NCBI RefSeq assembly: GCF_000003605.2
Contig: NW_003125916.1
Location: 2,393-66,392, forward strand
Length of the DNA stretch: 64,000 nucleotides
Source: Saccoglossus kowalevskii
Lineage: Eukaryota > Hemichordata > Enteropneusta > Harrimaniidae
Reading direction: 5' to 3'
Below are positions 15,097 to 27,362 of the stretch, in pieces; position 1 is the first letter of the stretch, and every line of letters starts with the position of its first letter. A model generated the notes under the pieces. That model saw only the letters and a program-made list of their open reading frames with translations. It was not told where the DNA came from and searched no databases. The position numbers and the translations under genes were made by a program.

Positions 15097-15527
15097 AAGT
15101 GTTGTAAATTTAATAAGTGGTGTGAATTACTTACTGGTTTGGAGATAAGATAACGCCGAGCAATTATTAATGAAAAGTTGAAATATGTTCCACTAAAGAT
15201 TAAAAATAAGTGATCGTTTTATCATCTTGGCTTTTTATCTGAAGCGGTGCCGAGTTTGAAATGTAATGACTGTCAAAATTATAATTATTTCCCAGGGCTA
15301 TATTCAAAATGGCGGCGTATATCAATCTACACCAATGCTTCAAATGTCTTGTTTCCACAAACAATTATGCTTACATTTCAAACTTATCAAAATAAAGTTG
15401 AAATATTTTGTTTGAAACGTGTCTGTAACGTTGAATAATGTTCATTCGTTCAAAATAAAATGAAATCAAAGAATTTCAAGTATGTGTGCACCAACATTTT
15501 GGCGGGAAAATCTAATCGTTTGAAGGT
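15097..15527. other. Non-coding stretch, nothing recognised
   Basis: AT-rich sequence before the family A MITE; a CAAAATGGCGGC motif lies near 15307. No gene seen. Confidence 0.5.
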
Positions 15528-15830
15528 TGAGGGCGGTGGTTGTCACGGCGACGCCACGCATGCGCGAGATATGGGTCTCATGAACAAAGATGGCGGCTCT
15601 GCTGTTTAGCCGACAAACTAGTACAAACTGTGACGTTGCTATGCTTTAATTCGGTAATTTCTTTAGTGTTAGAAGGTATCAAAGGGGTCACCGGCGGTAA
15701 TTAGTGCACGTCGCGTCCAGGTCAAAACTCGTACTCGTGATTTCCATTAGAAGAGCGCGTTGGATTATGGGAAAATCGATGTTTATCAACGCAAATGTCG
15801 CTCATGCGCGGCGTGACGACCATCACCCTT
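15528..15830 (+). mobile_element. Family A MITE, copy 1 (about 303 bp)
   Basis: The left end GAGGGCGGTGGTTGTCACGG and the right end (reverse complement beginning TTTAAAGGGTGATGGTCGTC) form terminal inverted repeats of over 30 bases, both leading into CGCATG-type sequence. The interior is shared base for base over long stretches with copies at 37150 and 49778, for example AACAAAGATGGCGGCT and GAAGGTATCAAA. No transposase frame; non-autonomous DNA transposon. The TTTAAA at the right border would fit TA or TTAA target duplication. Confidence 0.85.
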
Positions 15831-18540
15831 TAAACGTGAATTATGCAAATGTATCGAGAAAGGAAGTAACTGAAGAGAGCAGCTTTCCCAGATGTATAAA
15901 TGACAGGTGACTGCGTTCAGTAATAAGCCGAGACGTACCATGGGAGTACCGCCATATGGTAGGACTCCATTAATTATTTAGAGGTCACTCCAGATCTAAT
16001 TATAATATTTCAATTCTCTTTGATATATCGGTAAGAAAGGTTATACTCGTTCACATAACTCGTTTTCTCGTTAAGTGCTACAACATATATTCTGGGCGAT
16101 AATGATGAACACGCTAATCCAATGCTTAACTATGTCCTACATATAGATCGTTATTATATATTTAAGTGCAAGCTATTACACATTATGCCAAACATTGTAG
16201 GTTTCAAATCCTGTGTAAAACAAATCTTTGATTTGGAAAGTATCATTGTGAAAGCACAGAACAGAAGAACAAGGTTCGTAAAGAAGTGGGGGCCTTCTAT
16301 TGAATATTATGATCTTGAATTGTGTTTTATGCTGTTTTTTTGAATCTGTAATCGTAATTTCTGCATATTGGTGTTACAGAAGTTATTTTTAAAAGTCGTC
16401 AATTTCGCCAATAATTGTATAAATAAACAATCCCGTGAAATAATGGGGTGACAGATCAACTTTCCCAGGTATGATATTTTCTTTTATTCCTGCCATTGAG
16501 GGCGCTATTGAGTAGTTTATTCGTTTGCGGCTAACTGTACTGGATGACATGATTTTTCGATTTTTCCAGTGATGATATTTATTTTAATTTGGTGGTTTGC
16601 TTCAGAAAGAATTCTGGTCGTTGACTCAAATCACGACGGGTGCAAACGAAAGTGGGCCACCCGCCATGTGACGTCACTAACACGAGATACTCAAACACAC
16701 CTGTGGCGCGCCGAGCTTGTCGTACATTCTAGGCATGCGCACAGCAAGTTTGGACAAATTATTGAATTATCATTTATCGGCACTGCGGCCATAATTATTT
16801 ATCCCTCTCAATTTTCCTCAAATTGAAATAGACTTGAAATAGACGTCAAATAAGAACGGGACAACTACTAGGTCTATGTCGGCAATAAATGTGAGATTTT
16901 GACGAAAAATATAATAAATTAATACTATAACGGCTTCTCAGTGTGACGCAATCTATCACGCAATTATCATCATAGAAATTTGCAATATTTTGCATACAGT
17001 ATTTTGAACAATATATACCTCAATGTTAAGTTCATTGCATGCTGGACTTCATGGTTATTCATATTTACGAAATAATGGATACGATGTGATATAATTAAAA
17101 ATATACATAACTTTTATGTTCCATTGTAAATAACATATTTTCATATTTTGAAATCGTTACACGCTATTTCGATTCCCGGGGAAAGGTGGTTGGTGTAGCG
17201 TTTTCTCAAATCATCCCTATGTATATGATGCTCATAACCGGAAAAGATGGTAAACATTAGTCGATTTGTTTTAGCGATGTCCTTTGTTTTGAAACACACA
17301 CGCCGTGATGTTGATAATATCACCTCATCGTTGTTTGTCTTTTTTGACACCAACAGTACACTGTAACGTATTGATGAGAGCGGCGCCAAATATTTAATAT
17401 ATTTATTATTCAAGTAAAAACAGAAAATGTATTCATTAAGTATTTCTGAGAAATGTGTTAGTTCAATGTTATATTACATGTTTATTCATATATCGTTGTA
17501 ATTTCATGTAAACAAAGAAACAAACAAACAAATGTATTTTAAATGCATCGTACACGTCGCATGGGTCCCACATTGAACACCTCGCGTCACCGTGACGACT
17601 AAATATGCTTTTTACAAAAAGCGAACGCTTTCAGAAATACACTGAAAATGAGAATTGCCAATAAACGTTCTTAGGAGCAATGTAAAATAATACGGATCGC
17701 ATTCTCAGATACAGAAATTTAAAATTTACATTTACCTTGCGGTCGTTTAATTTCACAAACGCAAGTGCAGTTCGTAAAAGATACGATTTTGTTTTATTAA
17801 ACATAGATCTTCTTGTCTTTCCGCCATGACGTCATCGTACTGGTATGTACGTGGATAAGTGTGTCTGTTGTGGGTAAATTAAAAATTAAAAATTTATCAT
17901 CGAAGATTAAAAAAAAAACTGAAACGACATCTCACGATTTCTAGTTTGCGTATATTGTATTATTCGCTAGGACTGGTTCATACAATGTACACCCGAACAT
18001 CATATCGTTGCCGTTGATTGGAATTTTGACCATCCAACGTGACGCGATAGTCCTTTTAGTGACAAATCACATAAAAAAACGACCATATGCCATGACGTTG
18101 TTCCAATTAAACGGATTACTATGACAACAAGTAGTCGCCTAACAAGCGTCTTTAAGACTTCAATTACAATTAAGAGTACAATCCACGTTTTTTTTCTCAT
18201 ATTCTTAATCATTTAAACATCTATATTACCCACTACTTATAGGTGTCAAACAAACCGTGTGGTAGACACGATCACTTACTCTGCTCTAGTGAATGTTTCA
18301 TTCATTATTTCTGATTGTTTTCCACTGAATATTCCCGAACCACAGTGGCCAGAACAGTGGTCTGAAACTTGATGAAGGGAATTCCAGCCTCGCTACGTTC
18401 TAGAGAGCGATGTTTCGCATTTTATTTTTTATCAACTGTGATTCTAAAAGATACATCCATTATGTCTGGTACTACGATCTTTGCTGCATTCGTCTTTGAC
18501 TAATTTTGTTTTATCAGTAAAGGTCTGTACATACTGCAAA
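15831..18540. other. Non-coding stretch, nothing recognised
   Basis: Only short open frames. CRE palindromes at 16669-16676 and 17827-17834, and a weaker GAGGGCGC CTCF-like half near 16500. Confidence 0.5.
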
Positions 18541-18880
18541 AGGGTTAATTATTCACTGGGTTTTAATTTTGCTTATTTCGCTGACTGGAAAATGCGCTAA
18601 ATTAAAACCCAGTGAATATGTAAAATTTAGCATAGAACACATTATCTATATGATAAAACCGTGAATATGCCTGAAATGGTAAATCAGCGAAATTTAAACT
18701 CAGTGGAAATTAGCCATTTCACAGTAACTTGTAAACCGACATTGTCTTAGCTACATAACTATGACACATTTTGTAAACCGACATTGTCTTAAAGGACTTA
18801 AAGACAGTGGAATTCAATAGTGCTTAAAACATCAAAATAGTGAAATTAAATGCCAGTGAAAATCAATGGTTTTACAGTAT
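18541..18880. repeat. Dispersed-type repeat with a perfect 18-bp hairpin and CCAGTGAA iterations
   Basis: Bases 18550-18567 (TATTCACTGGGTTTTAAT) are exactly the reverse complement of 18601-18618, with a 33-base loop. Diverged versions of the arm (CTCAGTGGAAATT, GCCAGTGAAAAT, CAGCGAAATTTAAA) recur through 18680-18880. A 21-base direct repeat (TTGTAAACCGACATTGTCTT plus A) occurs near 18730 and 18772. Confidence 0.6.
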
Positions 18881-21800
18881 TCGATAAAAGTTTATTCTCT
18901 GAGTGCAGACAACGATCTCGTTTATAAAGTGTTAGTAAGTTACTTATATATGAGGAAGCCGTATCATGCATGGCAAGAAAGGTTAACAGTAAAATTTTGT
19001 AATCAACAAGTGTAAATTATGTAGAATATCAGTGATGTGATAAAGCTTTCCCTTCTAGTTTTGGTAATTCGATAGGTATCGTTTTCATTTATTTCCAAAA
19101 GCTACCATAAAATTAAAATAAAAGCACCGTGACCAATGAAATCCATACACACATATCCATTATAATCTCTTAAAATATGGGCTACCACCCCTTCTACAGA
19201 ATGCCAATGTCTAGGACCTATTCAGGTCATTGAAAGACATTCAATTACAATCTCTTCGCTCTCAGGAGCCGAGGATGTATGAAGAGAAGACCCTCTTCAG
19301 TTTTTCTTTAAGATGCCATACTATCGATTAAGGGATTGGCCATTAGAAAATCTGGGCCAGTGGATTTAAATCCTGCACAGAAAAAAAAAGAAAACGTTAC
19401 AGAAAACAAAATCTCACACATACTTAAAATGTACAGAAATACCGTCGCGAAAAATGTATCTCAAAACAGTGGTTCTATCTCCTTCTTTAACTTTCTAACG
19501 TGCTAGCTCTCATCTTGAAGATCCCCTCGCGAATCCAATCCAGTCTTACCTCTACTCAGTGGGGTAACCGATTTGACTGTATTGTACAGTCTTTCTGAGC
19601 ACCTGGCTTCAGTACGTATAGTTGTTCGTTTTCTGGTACCTCCAGCAGATCGATCTCCGATCAATTCTAAGTTGTTGACGTGATATCAATACCACAACGA
19701 AAGCCGATGCCTGAACAATTTAAACCGTCTAAAAATCTAGCTATTTTATAACTGATTTGTCATCTCTGTTGTGTCTTGAAAATCGACAACATGGGGTTAT
19801 TAAAAATAACTGAATTGTTTGTTCATTTCTGTGTGACAACATTGATCATAAAGTCGAAGAAAACTAAAACAGAAATAGAACTGATGACTTACAGCACAAT
19901 CTCATACCGTTTCAGTACTGTAACGGCCTAAATAGCGCCACCATTCGACATAACGATGATTACTTTTTTCCATGCCGGATGCGCGCAAACCCTATGTATA
20001 AAAACATGACATTAACAGCCACCAATGATTTCCCGTACATGGTGAGGTATTGCACCTCGAGCTCTCCGGGCCGCATGTTGTCGCGCATGCTCAGAGGGGT
20101 CAATGATTCGATGATGATTTATGTATTGTCTTCTGTTGTGCGGCGCTGACGATGATGAACAGGTTCAGTGACGTCATACGTGCCTGTAAAATATCGAGGG
20201 CATGGCAGAATGAATAACACGGCCACATGTGAATGACTATTTTTGCATGATTCCTCTAAGATGCCAGGGATTCCTAACGGTAGTCCGTTATACGGCGTGT
20301 TGCCCAATACGCTTGCACATACCGCGATCGTATCGAGTTTCAACCCACCACATCTCTGTATTCCGCGTAACTGGCGAGACGCTTGTGTAGACGAGTAACA
20401 CGCCGTCCATGCATCTCGCGATATACCGACCGCATAAGGATAACGTCGCCCGATAAGACAGAAAAACAACTTGTGTTGGGACAGTCATACATGCTGTTTT
20501 TTTAATTGATCATGCCAAACTGCCGCCATCGACGAACCAACGAAAGGTAAGACATTTGGAAATGATTTGAAAGCTCCTTTCGTCCCGTTAAAAGCAGACA
20601 ATACGGGAGGTTGACGTTTAGTATTTAATTAATTACCCGGGATATTATTATTACATATATTCTCCGTATTTGTGTGGAAACGACGAAATCGCCAAAAGGT
20701 CGATGACATGTTAAATCAATATCTTTATCTAGCTATGAATTCAAACCTGGGTCTTTAAAATTCCGTTTTTCGTCAAACCTTTGAAACTACATTCACAAGA
20801 ATCACTGTGTTTATTTTGGTCTTCATTAATTGCCTTGTCCACCGTTAACGTCACAGGGGCCTGTCTGTTCGCGCACTCGCGCTGTTCATGAATTTTGGCT
20901 ATTATCACTATCATCATCACCACCCGGTAATATTAGTATTCATTATTATTTAGTCCTAATGTCAGCTAATACTCAAGGGAGTTAGTGGATGGCTTTTGAC
21001 GAAAGATAGTGTCACTTTGGCTTACAATGAATTTAATTGTACACACAGTGTATGTCATCTCCGATTTCCGTCACCAACCTCCCCAGATACCTGCCCCAGT
21101 TACAAGTGGCAGTAGTCTCTGAGTCCGACAAACATACCTTACAAATTTTAATTTATCAGAAAAACTTGGGGGTGCCGCGGTGTTTATGTGATATTTGCAT
21201 GGTACTGCTGTGTAATTTGACCAAAACATCATCATGACATAACTCGTCATTATTTGTGAAAACCGTAAATGCGAGAAACCGAGGCAGAAAAGCTGAATTA
21301 CGTCTGTTGATAGCTGCATAAGCAATCACACTCATCTAAACGATGACATATATACAATGTTTTCTGTATGTCAAGAATATTTGGTCCGAGTCAGGGCAAC
21401 TTTACAGATAAACTGATAACTGAAAAAGGCTTTTGAATCTATATACATTGTGTGCGGGATATTAACTGTATTTTCTTGGAATGAATCCTTAAATCGAGCA
21501 ATTACGTTTGAGTCGCTAAGCTGGAATTAAAGAGATATCTATCTATTGTTGGCGAAATGATTAACTCCATAGTCTTTTTTACTCGACTGATAATCGCTGA
21601 CGACGATGCAACGTCGAACAGGATGCCACTGGCATCATTAATCAGTTAGGACGGTCACGTGATCGCCGAGGAATGATATTCGCATATCGTTCCATGACCG
21701 GAGTATGTGTGGTATTTCAAATTTTAACAGTTGCTGTAGTCGATATCAAAAAGTGCATCTACGCTATGCAGCATGTGATCAGTTTGGTGACTGATTTAAA

Positions 21801-22213
21801 ATAGCGAGAATTCGGTGAATTTATTTATTGTTCAAAGTATGAAGGGAAAGTTTCTATATCGGCGGGGGGTCCGCGTTCTGTGGGTTTGCTTTCGTCCGAC
21901 TGCGGGCGGCTAGAGAATCGGCCGTCGCTATTGAGATTGACATGGAGGCTTACATAATACGGCCAGTATAGGCACATAGAGGGACTGCGGTATAGATTAG
22001 TGCGCTATGTCGACGACAAGAATACGACTACTTTGACGGTAAGTTCGCGAGCTCGGTTCCATGGAAAACTTACTTTGGTGGTAATTTTCAGCAGTGAAAA
22101 TTTGGACTACCAAATAGACTTTACAGACTATTCGAAAACAAAATTTTCAGTTAAAGTTAATTTCATTCAAAAGTAAAATTTTACTTACGCCAATTACCTT
22201 TACTCAATACCCC
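18881..22213. other. Non-coding stretch, nothing recognised
   Basis: A minus-strand open frame of 116 codons (20119-20469) in slightly GC-richer sequence has no recognisable domain. CRE palindrome at 20169-20176 and TCACGTGA at 21655-21662. Confidence 0.5.
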
Positions 22214-22234
22214 CACAGTCCTTGAGGGACTGTG
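22214..22234. repeat. Small perfect hairpin
   Basis: CACAGTCC (22214-22221), five-base loop, GGACTGTG (22227-22234). The flanking CAATACCCC before and AATACCC after suggest a short repeated element rather than a terminator. Confidence 0.4.
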
Positions 22235-23198
22235 AATACCCTAATGAAAGCTACGTCACTGATTGATGAGCTGTTGAGATGTGTCGGACATAATTATCAA
22301 ATTAACCCTTGCAATACGATGTGAGCTAAAATAGTATTCGAAATGTGATAATATGACATTATTTACGTGCGGGATTCACTATGGGTGTCATGCCATGCGA
22401 CTCATTGTCACTATTGTTAAAATTCGTTGCCAGATTACGGCGGCGACTGGGGTAGGCGCGTATTCTTTCGCACGCCAATGGGCTCACGTGATCATTATTT
22501 ATTCAGTAGTAAATGCATGCGTCTTTTTTTTGTGATGTAATGGTGACATCAATGGGGAATCAAAGGCACTTGGGCTACCACGAATCACAGTTCCTCCACT
22601 GGAAGAGAATGAATCGATTTTCGACACAAAAACAGATAGAAATAGTATGTTTTTAAAAACAAAAAAATCTGCGCACCGTAGAAGCAGAAACACTAAACAA
22701 AAACCATCGAATTATATTAGCTTTTGTATTGTTTGATACATTGCACGTAAACGAAATTTAATGGGAAATGCAATTACCGCGGAAGGTTATTTAAGTCTGT
22801 TCCTAGAATGACCCCCTAGGTAGTTAATACAGGGGAGCCGTACGAGTTAGGAGTTTGTAATTCTTCTCTTCTTTGTCACGTGCCGACATGTGTCTTATTT
22901 GTGTGCATTTCACCCACGGTGTGTGAGATGGTTTCAGTTTTATGGCGTAGTGTACAATCGGACCTGGCACATTTCAAAGTTGACTATATGGTACTGCGCG
23001 GTAAATTGAAAAGCGGGCATAGATATTTGATATTTATTTTATAGATCAAATAAAAGTACCGGGACATAAATACAATGAGCATTACACAATAAATAAAATT
23101 TAGAGTGGGAAAGAACGAACAGAACTTCCAAAACGGAAAGTTTAAGCCTATATATGTCACCGATCATACTTTTGGGTATATGCAAATTCATGCTATTA
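22235..23198. other. Non-coding stretch, nothing recognised
   Basis: Short open frames only; TCACGTGA at 22484-22491. Confidence 0.5.
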
Positions 23199-23355
23199 GT
23201 GATTGGCTGACCCACATTAGAAATCGACGCTCTAGCGACGTCAGATTCCAAAACGGGTCTGTAAATACACAGAGACGGTGATTGGTTGACTCACATATGT
23301 GAAAACATCGCTCGAACTGTGATTGGATAACGAATCAGATCCGTGTTCAGATATG
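23199..23355. repeat. Tandem duplication (about 79 bp, two units) with CCAAT-box cores
   Basis: GTGATTGGCTGACCCAC at 23199 and GTGATTGGTTGACTCAC at 23278 begin two diverged units of about 79 bases. A third GTGATTGG lies near 23319 inside the second unit. ATTGG is the NF-Y (CCAAT) core on the opposite strand. Confidence 0.5.
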
Positions 23356-23452
23356 TTTACGGTATTGAAGATAACTTTCCAGTTATGCCTCTGTTGTTCA
23401 ATTGCCCCCGAAATTTCGCTCAGCTTTTGCCCAATTCCTTGAACCTGAGTTG

Positions 23453-23468
23453 TATATATATATATATA
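23453..23468. repeat. (TA)8 microsatellite
   Basis: Sixteen uninterrupted bases of alternating T and A. Confidence 0.9.
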
Positions 23469-26400
23469 CGACCACGGTAACGCTTCGCTTACGCCTTCGA
23501 AGAAAACAAATACTCCGTACTGCTGTGAGACACCCGGCATAGTGCGGCCATTTAATGATCCACACTTTCTTATTTACTTACGCTCCAAACCAACGTGAAA
23601 ACTATCAATAATACTCTGTGTTCTATGTGCTAATGCGAGTGCACCGTCCCCTATGGTCTCGCCGCTTTCAACTCACCCCCATTCGTGTCACGACGGATTG
23701 CTCAGGCAAGTAGTTTGCGTGTAAAGTGCTTCTTTTCGAAATATCCGAGTTTAGTGCCCCCTCTTTGTCACTGATAACTACATTAGCTGTCACTCTATGC
23801 ATCTCCCTGAGATAGGGAAACGCATTAGTTGTAGATGATACGATGAGTTGAGTTGTTCATTCTCGTCATTTTCGTCACTGTTTGCTAAAACAAGTTCATA
23901 ATAGTCAAGTACGTGCGTGGTTCCAAGTCATTCTTTTGTATAGCGATGCCATTACGAAGCACGATGTCAATGTAATTTTTAAACATGGTTGAATTACAGT
24001 AGGACATTGTATAGTGTATTCCTGAGGGCTCCCTGATTGTCTGTGATCGGTGCCGACTGCCAGTGTGTTAGCTTACCCCTTCTCGCTCTGGACTCACTTT
24101 GGGTACTTTAACTTTGAAGACAGACTTAAATCACATTAAATATTAGCTTATAATAGTTTCGCTAGTGCCATTAAGTGATGTTTGGCGTGGTTAACTACGA
24201 TATCATGCTTTCATTTCACTGATAAAACGTCAAAATTCGCTCTTACAAATATATTTTCAATCTCGCTCAAGTTGAACAGAGAGTCTTTCCGTGTTCAACT
24301 CACAGACTGATTATTTAAGGTTATCAAGACAGGTGTAAAATCCTTTGAATAAAATAGTCAAAGCACCAGAAAGGTGTGAATTATTGTACCGACATTTCAA
24401 ACAGTCGAAAGAAGTCGGTATTTTACATTCACATCGGCATTTTTGAAATCTACGAACACTCTCAATTACGATGTCCCGAAATGCCAAAGTTTGCTGTTAC
24501 AATTAGGGAATGTAATTTTTTCTCTCTCATCTAACATGGCCAAACAGAGAGTATAACGACAAAATAAACCTAATTTATTAAACAGTGAACACAGTTTGTG
24601 AGGATGAACTTTGCCATGCATATTCTTAACTGTCGTATTTGGTGACAGCGACGTTTGTTCGTTTCGCTCGTAACAAGGTATTTACTGTTCAGAGGATGGC
24701 CAAGCCACAATTGCATATCGAATGTCAAGATTTATGGTGCCCTATATGAGGCCGTTGAACTCGCATTTCGTATATTTCGTGAGAATATTGGCACATTCCC
24801 CAATCTTTGATTCAGCGACCACATCGTTCAATGTGGGTTCCATGGTTCCATGTAACGCGCACACTCGTTCTAGTAGACCGGTAAATACATTTTAATGAGC
24901 AACACAAACACGCTCTCAGAAGCAATTATCCCCTCTCGGGGGTATTAATTGTATTAAATCAGTGACAGTTTAGATATCTGAAAGATAAAAAGATAAAGTG
25001 ATATTAATCCAATGCACATACGACATGTGCTTAAATATACTAAAATAGATAAAGTTATTTAGTCAACGCGTTGTTGATAGGATGCAAGAATCTGCAGAGG
25101 CACACTAGCCATGATTTATTGCTTTTGTTCGTGTTTATATCCATGTAATAATGTGGGAATGACAAAATTAACAAATTGATGCACATCGACACATGTATGC
25201 TGTCTCTCTATTGTATCGGGCAAATGGACCATGACGTGAGATAACATATTCAAATGCACGACTAAACAGCACCTTGGTAGATGTTCGAACACAAAATCAC
25301 ACTTTCTCATAGTATTTCGTAACAACAAGAACATTTACTGAACCGCTAAAATGACTCACATTGGCTGTTGTTGTCTATAATTTTAACAATGTTATGTTCT
25401 CTCAACGATTGCGTCACCGTGAATAGTCGAAATGATGAAACGCGACATCGTTTATTTCGTGTACCGGCGTATTGTTACTATCACTTTAAATACATTCATT
25501 AACCGTTGAACATAGTTATAAATTTAACGGTTTAAACTTATAATGATATACATAATACTCCATCACACCCACTTGATTCCAGATTTTTTCATTTCATTCG
25601 AAATATTTTAGTGGGTTGCATGCGGTTCAAACTGAGAAATGAATGACTGTCATTGGTGCGTGCGTGAACATACACATATTGTTATTTCGTGTTTGTCCGG
25701 ACACAAACGCTGTTCATCTTGCCATCATCGTTTGAAAGGAATCATGGGAGCAAATTTCCGCTTGGTAAATTGAACTTATTCACAACAAATAACTCCACAC
25801 CGATGGTATTTTGCAATTGAATATATGAAAATTCGCATCAGTGAACAAAACAGTACATTTTTAATGAATATTTTATGGAATAAGTTAATAACCATGACCG
25901 TGATTTGATTCAAGTGTCATTCATATTTAAGCCAACCAGTCGCAACAAAGACATCCGACGAATGGAAAGCAATAGTGAATGACTTGCAGAAATTGTCTGT
26001 GTTAGGCTCATTGTTTATGGTCGAATGCACGAAGGAGGTTCCTTCCTGGTTTGAAAATGAACCATTGTCGGTTGAAAAACAAAATGGAAAGTTCATAACA
26101 ATATAAGAGCGCCAACAATTCATCGATAACGAACTCTGTTTTGTGTCGCTCGCACGTGAACTTCAAGGTCAACATAATAAAAAATTGTTCACATGTGACA
26201 GGTGACGTCATTGCTTCTTCTTGCCATAGTTGACAAACGTGCGCACGAACCAGAGCGTAAAACAGAGAGCTGGTTTTATTTAAATAGACAATAATTGCGA
26301 ATACATGTAATGACAGTTTAAATCAAATCACGTGACTCTTTGATGAACATCGTGTGCATCAGCTGATTGGCTGCTTCGTTACCTGTTACGTTTTACGAGT

Positions 26401-26596
26401 TGTTCATTACTCTGGTGATGTAATATAAATATTTTTCAGATAAAATTGTATTATCATCAAATTAGAGAAAACATACGCCTGTCATATTCATCAGTTCCTT
26501 TATCAAATCGTTAGTTAAATGCAACTTTTTGAAACAAACTGTCGTTTCATTAAAAAAAACACAGTAATTCAGCACAGATGTGAGAACCGTTTAAGT
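23469..26596. other. Non-coding stretch, nothing recognised
   Basis: No open frame with a recognisable domain. An imperfect hairpin lies at about 24923-24951 (CAATTATCCCC and GGGGGTATTAATTG). CRE palindrome at 26203-26210; TCACGTGA at 26328-26335. Confidence 0.5.
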
Positions 26597-27362
26597 NNNN
26601 NNNNNNNNNNNNNNNNNNNNNNNNNNNNNNNNNNNNNNNNNNNNNNNNNNNNNNNNNNNNNNNNNNNNNNNNNNNNNNNNNNNNNNNNNNNNNNNNNNNN
26701 NNNNNNNNNNNNNNNNNNNNNNNNNNNNNNNNNNNNNNNNNNNNNNNNNNNNNNNNNNNNNNNNNNNNNNNNNNNNNNNNNNNNNNNNNNNNNNNNNNNN
26801 NNNNNNNNNNNNNNNNNNNNNNNNNNNNNNNNNNNNNNNNNNNNNNNNNNNNNNNNNNNNNNNNNNNNNNNNNNNNNNNNNNNNNNNNNNNNNNNNNNNN
26901 NNNNNNNNNNNNNNNNNNNNNNNNNNNNNNNNNNNNNNNNNNNNNNNNNNNNNNNNNNNNNNNNNNNNNNNNNNNNNNNNNNNNNNNNNNNNNNNNNNNN
27001 NNNNNNNNNNNNNNNNNNNNNNNNNNNNNNNNNNNNNNNNNNNNNNNNNNNNNNNNNNNNNNNNNNNNNNNNNNNNNNNNNNNNNNNNNNNNNNNNNNNN
27101 NNNNNNNNNNNNNNNNNNNNNNNNNNNNNNNNNNNNNNNNNNNNNNNNNNNNNNNNNNNNNNNNNNNNNNNNNNNNNNNNNNNNNNNNNNNNNNNNNNNN
27201 NNNNNNNNNNNNNNNNNNNNNNNNNNNNNNNNNNNNNNNNNNNNNNNNNNNNNNNNNNNNNNNNNNNNNNNNNNNNNNNNNNNNNNNNNNNNNNNNNNNN
27301 NNNNNNNNNNNNNNNNNNNNNNNNNNNNNNNNNNNNNNNNNNNNNNNNNNNNNNNNNNNNNN
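26597..27362. other. Assembly gap (766 N)
   Basis: Unbroken run of N. Long open frames reported across it are artefacts. Its content is unknown, and it could hide a small exon or repeat. Confidence 1.

Noticed and set aside
15704-15910. Open frame of 68 codons
   Set aside because: Lies largely in the family A MITE; not a gene. The same holds for 35449-35664 in a family B MITE.
19180-19700. Stretch with mixed composition that might be an old mobile-element fragment
   Set aside because: No repeat ends, no recognisable protein in any frame, no second copy in the window.
20119-20488. Minus-strand open frame of 116 codons in GC-richer sequence
   Set aside because: No family signature and a second overlapping frame of 66 codons; open-frame length is within chance for the local composition.
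23241-23540. Minus-strand frame with GQKLSEISGAIEQQ, slightly coil-like
   Set aside because: It includes the TA microsatellite and the tandem CCAAT units; splice sites are weak and no homologue comes to mind. Kept only as a side note in the CCAAT finding.
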